This document shows, in pieces, positions 12,906 to 15,379 of a stretch of 15,379 nt of DNA. The DNA is from Ardenticatenaceae bacterium. Its GTDB lineage: Bacteria > Chloroflexota > Anaerolineae > Promineifilales > Promineifilaceae. Positions within the stretch are counted from its first letter, which is position 1. The number at the start of each line of letters is the position of its first letter. The stretch lies in the NCBI GenBank assembly GCA_020634395.1, contig JACKBU010000050.1, forward strand, positions 1 through 15,379, in the 5' to 3' direction. A program made the translations under genes and the position numbers. Under the pieces are notes generated by a model. It was not told the origin of the DNA and did not search any database. It saw only the letters and a program-made list of their open reading frames with translations.

Positions 12906-13259
12906 TCAACAGGTTTCATCTGAGGGCATGCTGAAATGGGAAAAAAGACGTCGTGGCCTCTGATAGGCGCCGGCGGGCATGACAGCCTGTGCCAGCCCGT
13001 ACCCCACCAGGGTGAGCAGCACCCAGGCCACGTAGACTTCATCGGCTTCGATGCCGTTTTCGGGATTTTCTAGCAGGTAGTCCTGGTAAGCCTCGACGAC
13101 GGCGGAGAGGGGTAGGGGGGTCTCTGGGCGCAGCAGATTGGCTATGAGCGCGCCGTGCTGCTGCCAGAAGTCGAAAGCTTCTGGGGAGAGGGGCTGGGAA
13201 CAGCCTGCACTGAGCCTGTCGAAGTGGCCGTTTTCATAGGTTGGACGTAAGAATTGCAT
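12906..13259 (-). CDS. Small helical protein, first gene of the element operon
   Basis: A 117-residue product, paralogous to the 12398-12721 protein: LSPEAFDFWQQHGALIANL, PETPLPLSAVV, ENPENG, YVAWVLLTLVGYGLAQAV. ATG 13259 has an excellent GGAGGT 7 bp upstream. Relative to its paralogue it carries about a dozen extra residues (HFDRLSAGCSQP) between NG and LSPEA, encoded by a REP-like sequence at 13203-13224 that kept the frame open. It is the promoter-proximal gene of the minus-strand series leading to the FtsK-like ATPase. A 12-bp hairpin in the leader (13300-13329) and upstream tandem terminators imply that it has its own promoter between 13330 and 13360, which I cannot pinpoint. Function unknown. 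Confidence 0.7.
   Translation of the reverse strand: MQFLRPTYENGHFDRLSAGCSQPLSPEAFDFWQQHGALIANLLRPETPLPLSAVVEAYQDYLLENPENGIEADEVYVAWVLLTLVGYGLAQAVMPAGAYQRPRRLFSHFSMPSDETC
13203..13224 (-). repeat. REP-like CTTCGACAGGCTCAGTGC element inside a gene
   Basis: The minus strand reads CTTCGACAGGCTCAGTGCAG. Sequences of the form CTTCGACAGGCTCAGnG recur as short interspersed repeats in many environmental bacterial genomes, and in translation give FDRLS or FDKLR peptides. Here it accounts for an insertion that the tandem paralogue lacks. Confidence 0.55.
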
Positions 13260-13299
13260 ATGGTTTACCTCCGGGTTTCATAGAAAAGCAGATAAGGAC

Positions 13300-13329
13300 C
13301 GGATACCTGGCGGTTAAGCCGGGTATCCG
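13300..13329 (-). promoter_or_regulatory. Leader hairpin upstream of the element operon
   Basis: CGGATACC pairs with GGTATCCG, a T-G pair continues, then GGC pairs with GCC around the loop GGTTAA: a 12-bp stem with a 6-nt loop. It starts 41 bp upstream of ATG 13259. It lies between the tandem terminators and the first gene, so it could be an operator palindrome or a 5' UTR stability element. Confidence 0.5.
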
Positions 13330-13361
13330 TAAACCGAACAGCCCACCACGAACAGCACAAC

Positions 13362-13406
13362 AAAAAACGGCCGTTTCCCAGCCTTTGCAGGCAGAAAACG
13401 GCCGTT
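13362..13406 (-). terminator. Intrinsic terminator made from two iterated palindromes
   Basis: On the minus strand AACGGCCGTTT (from 13406) pairs with AAACGGCCGTT (to 13366), giving an 11-bp stem with a 19-nt loop that can itself fold (GCCT/AGGC), followed by six Ts (13367-13362). It is the second of two terminators separating the ncRNA/HTH region from the operon at 13259. The arms are both copies of the genome's iterated palindrome. Confidence 0.8.
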
Positions 13407-13435
13407 GACCTACCAGCCCGAAGGTGGGTAGATCT

Positions 13436-13465
13436 AAAAAGCCGCTCCTGTTAAGGAACGGCTTT
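13436..13465 (-). terminator. Intrinsic terminator of the candidate ncRNA
   Basis: Minus strand: AAAGCCG-T-TCC, loop TTAACA, GGA-G-CGGCTTT, with one T/G apposition in the stem, then a T run (13440-13436). It lies about 200 nt downstream of the consensus promoter at 13642-13670, with no start codon and ribosome site in between. Confidence 0.8.
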
Positions 13466-13496
13466 GTGCTGTCAGTGGCAATACCCAGACGATTCT

Positions 13497-13524
13497 GAAA
13501 TCCGTAATCGGAAATCCGTAATCG
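13497..13524. repeat. Perfect 14-bp tandem duplication
   Basis: GAAATCCGTAATCG occurs twice head to tail (13497-13510 and 13511-13524). It falls inside the apical part of a predicted ncRNA hairpin, where it duplicates one side of the loop. Slippage is the simplest origin. Confidence 0.9.
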
Positions 13525-13641
13525 TTTGTGGTATTATCAACGCCAGCCCTCGGCCTGTTGCAAGCAGGACTTGGGTTAGACGGTGGTGCGGTGCTGTTGA
13601 CACTGCGCCACCGTTGCGTTTGAGACTATTCGGTTTCTCGC

Positions 13642-13670
13642 ATTATAGTTCTCTAAAGAACTATTGTCAA
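13642..13670 (-). promoter_or_regulatory. Perfect sigma-70 consensus promoter with a palindromic spacer
   Basis: On the minus strand TTGACA (13670-13665), a 17-nt spacer and TATAAT (13647-13642): 12 of 12 consensus bases at the optimal spacing. The spacer holds TAGTTCT-TTAG-AGAACTA (13663-13646), a perfect 7-bp palindrome, a likely repressor site blocking RNA polymerase. The -35 overlaps the TGA stop (13669-13667) of the small HTH gene, whose product is the obvious candidate to bind it. Confidence 0.85.
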
Positions 13671-13885
13671 TCTAACTGTATATCGTCGCGGTACGCCCCG
13701 CGCTTTTGGCGACTGGCAATATACTCCTCCACAGCTTGTGGTGTTGTAACCCAACTATTTCCCACTTTTTCGGCCTTGAGACGCCCCTTTCTTGCAATGT
13801 TGCGCAAATAAACAGCATCAAACCCATACAACTCAGCAGCTTCGGAGAGGGAAATCAGGCGGGTTTTGTCGTCGGTGTCATTCAC
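13667..13885 (-). CDS. Small helix-turn-helix DNA-binding protein (excisionase/MerR-like)
   Basis: The product has 72 residues; most of it is one winged-helix-type HTH: LISLSEAAELYGFDAVYLRN, IARKGRLKAEKVGNSWVTTP, QAVEEYIASRQKRGA. The order (EAA.L.G....YLR...R.G.L.A.KVG..W.......V.EY) is that of HTH_17/excisionase-like domains. The start is GTG 13885, supported by the matching GTG start of the broken copy at 14918. It lies 24 bp after the C39-like peptidase gene on the same strand, so the three genes 14744-13667 are probably one operon. Its stop codon is inside the -35 box of the next promoter, placing it to regulate that promoter or the operon itself. Both roles are inferred. Confidence 0.85.
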   Translation of the reverse strand: MNDTDDKTRLISLSEAAELYGFDAVYLRNIARKGRLKAEKVGNSWVTTPQAVEEYIASRQKRGAYRDDIQLD

Positions 13886-13909
13886 AATTCGCGGTCAACC
13901 CTTCATAAT

Positions 13910-14383
13910 CTATCGTTCAGACGCTTCTGGTCGCAGCACAGCATAGCGATAATCCAATTCGCCCCAGGCCAGCATATACTCGTCAACAGACACAGACATT
14001 GGTTCTGGCAAAGCCGCCGGATCCATCAACCATACATGCTCTGCATCATAACCAACAAGCACAACAGCGTGGGCAAATTCTGCGCCCTGCCAATGGGCAA
14101 ACTCGCCAGCTTGCACTATCGCTATTACTGGCACTCTACGATCTAACCATGCGATAAGAAGCTCCCATTCGCCAATGTCATAAATCTGCGTAATCTCGCG
14201 AGAAGCCAGACGCGTAATCCGGCTTGCGGGTACACCTATGTCTGGAATAACACCCATCTGCTCTGCTAACTGATTCTGCTCGGTCAAGATACCCCGATAG
14301 TGCAAAACCATCTGGGCGCATGCCGCCAGACAGTAACCCTCAGCTTTCTGCCGATGATAAGGAAGCGACAAGCGTTGTGGCAT
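13910..14383 (-). CDS. C39-like (papain-fold) cysteine peptidase family protein
   Basis: A 157-residue, single-domain protein without signal peptide. LPYHRQKAEGYCLAACAQMV supplies Q12 (oxyanion) and C18 (nucleophile), GAEFAHAVVLVGYD supplies H105, and VWLMDPA supplies D121: the layout of the peptidase C39-like/papain-like fold. GVPASRITRLA and ELLIAWLDRRVPVIAIV fit the middle of the family. Its cytoplasmic location and small size suggest processing of a specific partner rather than bulk proteolysis. It overlaps the upstream AF2212-like gene by 44 bp, so the two are tightly coupled and probably act together. Such peptidases appear as toxin-like or processing partners in small prokaryotic gene pairs; a toxin-antitoxin role here is a hypothesis. 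Confidence 0.8.
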   Translation of the reverse strand: MPQRLSLPYHRQKAEGYCLAACAQMVLHYRGILTEQNQLAEQMGVIPDIGVPASRITRLASREITQIYDIGEWELLIAWLDRRVPVIAIVQAGEFAHWQGAEFAHAVVLVGYDAEHVWLMDPAALPEPMSVSVDEYMLAWGELDYRYAVLRPEASER

Positions 14384-14744
14384 GGGCGATCATCTCTTCC
14401 GCCTCGTCTGGCGTGTTCAGCACTTCGCCCCCATAGGCATCTACATAGACAAAACCCATTGGCCCAACGTGCAGCACATCCCGCTGGGCAAGGAAAGCGC
14501 CAAATTGCCACACCAGCCGATTTGCAAGCTGTGTCAGTTTCGGCTGCTGCGCCATAAAATTGCCGACATAGCTGATGAGCCAGCCGTTGGCCTTACGACG
14601 CGCCAGGTGCGCATCCAGCAGCGGCGCAGGTTCATCGTCCGCGATTACCACATAAACCCGGCTGTCTTCGGGCAATTCAGTTCCAGGCGCGAGCCGAATC
14701 CGCCCTTTTTCCACCACACCCTGATAGGATGCCATTATCGTCAT
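14340..14744 (-). CDS. AF2212/DUF104-like N-terminal domain fused to a novel C-terminal domain
   Basis: A 134-residue protein from ATG 14744. Residues about 5-35 (SYQGVVEKGRIRLAPGTELP, EDSRVYVVI) match the AF2212-like (PF01954) beta-barrel motif V..G.IRL..G..LPE...V.V, commonly found in antitoxins. Residues about 45-134 (KANGWLISYVGNFMAQQP, RDVLHVGPMGFVYVDAYG, PDEAEEMIAHATTLVAS) are unfamiliar and much longer than in simple AF2212 antitoxins of 60-80 residues. AGGA lies 9 bp before ATG 14744; GTG 14750 and ATG 14735 are alternatives. It is translationally coupled to the C39-like peptidase and could be its regulator or substrate. The fusion domain deserves a structure search. Confidence 0.65.
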   Translation of the reverse strand: MTIMASYQGVVEKGRIRLAPGTELPEDSRVYVVIADDEPAPLLDAHLARRKANGWLISYVGNFMAQQPKLTQLANRLVWQFGAFLAQRDVLHVGPMGFVYVDAYGGEVLNTPDEAEEMIAHATTLVASLSSAES

Positions 14745-14816
14745 GCACACCTATCCTCAACAAATGCCAGACACTACCTACAGCGCCGCCATTTGTAACG
14801 GTATCAATCTGCCACC

Positions 14817-14822
14817 ATTATA
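14817..14822 (-). promoter_or_regulatory. Candidate -10 box of the AF2212/C39/HTH operon
   Basis: The minus strand reads CACTATAATGG, a perfect TATAAT about 72 bp upstream of ATG 14744. No good -35 is visible (TTCCCC at the right distance), so it may need an activator. It sits inside the decayed tail of the broken HTH copy, which may therefore have donated or lost regulatory sequence. Confidence 0.35.
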
Positions 14823-14856
14823 GTGGAAAGAGTGGGGGAGGGGAAACGGCCGTTTG

Positions 14857-14918
14857 CCCCATATATCAGCCGCTTCTGGCAGGAAAACGATGCGGGCTTT
14901 GTCGTTGGTGTCGTTCAC
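14857..14918 (-). pseudogene. 5' fragment of a second copy of the small HTH gene
   Basis: From GTG 14918 the minus strand encodes NDTNDKARIVFLPEAADIWG, matching NDTDDKTRLISLSEAAELYG at the start of the HTH gene at 13885-13667. By hand, 32 of 38 bases match around the start codon. After about 21 codons similarity stops at an AAACGGCCGTTT palindrome (14846-14853), and the frame continues without HTH features to a stop at 14778. The break at the palindrome suggests that recombination or insertion happened there. Confidence 0.7.
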
Positions 14919-14921
14919 AAT

Positions 14922-15107
14922 TTAAACTTCACGATTTTCCATCGGGCTCCAGGCAAAATCAACCAGGAAAATCAATGCGAAAAAAATGGCTAATGCCTGG
15001 GTCACGGCTTCTATTGGGGAGTGATTAAGCTGGCCCAGTTTGGGCACAAAACGATCCTGAGACAAGGAGCGAACCTGGAAATGGTTGGGTCTAGATTGAC
15101 GAGCCAA
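14922..15107 (-). CDS. Possible small single-helix membrane protein
   Basis: A 61-residue frame with a hydrophobic helix at about residues 36-53 (TQALAIFFALIFLVDFAW) and a polar, basic N-terminus. It starts with TTG 15107, only a few bases after a GGAGAGG ribosome-site-like stretch, and overlaps the end of the DUF2281-like antitoxin gene by 17 bp, as expected in a coupled gene pair. In the usual order an antitoxin gene is followed by its toxin, so a small membrane-acting toxin is conceivable, but no family is recognised and the upstream gene is frameshifted. The alternative is a chance frame. Confidence 0.4.
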   Translation of the reverse strand: MARQSRPNHFQVRSLSQDRFVPKLGQLNHSPIEAVTQALAIFFALIFLVDFAWSPMENREV

Positions 15108-15347
15108 ACCTCTCCTCTACGGCATCAAAATCCTCCTCATCCAGCGCGGTGAAGGCTGTTAATTCGGGGCTGGACTCATAATCGGCCAACAATGCCTCGG
15201 CAGCTGGAGCAAGCCGGGCTTCTTGCTCTGTTTTTGCGTTTGCCAATTTCGTCTCCAGAAACTCGACGAAATTCAGCACTTCTTGTTTTTGTAAATAAGG
15301 TAGACGTCGCAATCTGGTAAAACGGCCGTTTCTATCATCGTTTCCAT
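15091..15347 (-). pseudogene. DUF2281-like antitoxin gene with a one-base frameshift
   Basis: ATG 15347, 8 bp after GAGGGG, begins METMIETAVL, a start typical of DUF2281/VapB-type antitoxins, but that frame stops after 24 residues. The rest of the protein continues in another frame, RLRRLPYLQKQEVLNFVEFL, then ETKLANAKTEQEARLAPAAE and ALDEEDFDAVEERFGSSI, ending at TAG 15091-15093. LP...Q.EVL.FVEFL is the family hallmark. Adding one T to the TTTT run (plus-strand A run 15319-15322) would restore one frame reading ETAVFTRLRRLP. It is either a real recent mutation or a homopolymer error in the assembly. If translated from TTG 15312 instead, the product lacks the N-terminus and has no ribosome site. 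Confidence 0.7.
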
Positions 15348-15379
15348 TGTCCTAACCCCTCTTTTAGAACCATCCACGC

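Larger units (their letters stand above)
13436..13635 (-). ncRNA. Candidate structured small RNA of about 200 nt
   Basis: A perfect sigma-70 promoter (13642-13670) and an intrinsic terminator (13436-13465) bound a stretch with no plausible protein frame on the minus strand. Predicted stems by eye: ACGGTGG (minus) with CCACCGT, at 13613-13607 and 13585-13579; and a long hairpin at about 13536-13477, in which AATACC pairs with GGTATT and ACGATT with AATCGT. The loop side of the second contains the 14-nt tandem repeat. The RNA could also be an attenuated leader of the operon starting at 13259, but the two terminators in series favour an independent RNA. I cannot assign it to a known family. Confidence 0.5.
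108..15329. repeat. Highly iterated palindrome ACGGCCGT (31 copies across the window)
   Basis: Copies start at 108, 644, 913, 1426, 1661, 1941, 2250, 2301, 6054, 6558, 6655, 7066, 7156, 7330, 7462, 7978, 9146, 9170, 9249, 9274, 11064, 11527, 11664, 11774, 12411, 12680, 12897, 13367, 13398, 14846 and 15322. Many extend to AACGGCCGTT or AAACGGCCGTTT. They occur in all codon phases (reading TAV, NGR or RPF) and between genes. None occurs in 2309-6053 or 9282-11063. At about 60% GC a random model predicts fewer than one copy. The pattern resembles cyanobacterial HIP1 in kind, with a different sequence. Confidence 0.95.

Noticed and set aside
12722..13042. 5' extension of the 12398-12721 gene to a 214-residue protein
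   Set aside because: The extension is antisense or intergenic in character and overlaps its upstream paralogue; GGAGG directly before ATG 12721 and alignment with the paralogue support the short start.
13497..13524. Attachment site or CRISPR repeat at the 14-bp tandem duplication
   Set aside because: Only two adjacent copies with no spacer, no integrase gene and no tRNA gene nearby; local slippage is enough.

Overview
The window looks like chromosome from a high-GC, filamentous-type Chloroflexota bacterium (Anaerolineae/Caldilineae/Ardenticatenia-like). This is inferred from protein style (SigK/RskA-like pair, DUF7282 plus PF03640 lipoprotein, EAD7-type domain, AF2212-like protein) and a mosaic of small mobile-element debris; no rRNA or marker gene is present. 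Its most pervasive feature is the 8-bp palindrome ACGGCCGT, often extended to AAACGGCCGTTT. I count 31 copies, in genes and between them, when fewer than one would be expected by chance.

Layout. (1) 1-201: the end of a membrane protein. (2) 399-4310, plus strand: an ECF sigma factor, its membrane anti-sigma factor (RskA type), a terminator, and a large lipoprotein with five PF03640 repeats. The sigma gene and the lipoprotein gene share the upstream signature TCATCCAA-N13-GCGTA, which predicts an autoregulated ECF regulon. (3) 4311-5290: a graveyard. It holds a possible frameshifted small gene and the C-terminal halves of a SnoaL-like ester cyclase (minus) and a TetR regulator (plus), joined back to back as if one deletion had removed their shared promoter region and both 5' halves. 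A diverged 54-bp repeat flanks this block. (4) 5297-7136: an EAD7-like conflict-system protein, a lone CheY-type response regulator, and two fragments of a terminase-like gene on either side of that regulator. (5) 7144-13259, minus strand: an accessory or mobile-element module. Reading leftward, it has two paralogous small proteins, a third small protein, a two-TM membrane protein, a lipoprotein-tethered FtsK/TraB-like ATPase, a repeat-rich non-coding region (iteron-like ACGACA boxes and a G-quadruplex-prone tract), another lipoprotein, and a large HTH DNA-binding protein. (6) 13300-13670: tandem minus-strand terminators and a consensus sigma-70 promoter whose spacer is a palindrome. Together they outline an undescribed ncRNA of about 200 nt. 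(7) 13667-15347, minus strand: AF2212-like protein, C39-like cysteine peptidase and HTH protein in one probable operon, preceded by a broken copy of the HTH gene, a small membrane peptide and a frameshifted DUF2281-like antitoxin.

How the parts may work together. The left module is a coherent envelope-stress or redox-sensing regulon: the sigma factor is held at the membrane by RskA, and its probable output is a surface lipoprotein. The 7-13 kb module resembles the DNA-translocation and replication core of an integrated plasmid-like element. No integrase, relaxase or att site is visible, so its boundaries and mobility are unproven.
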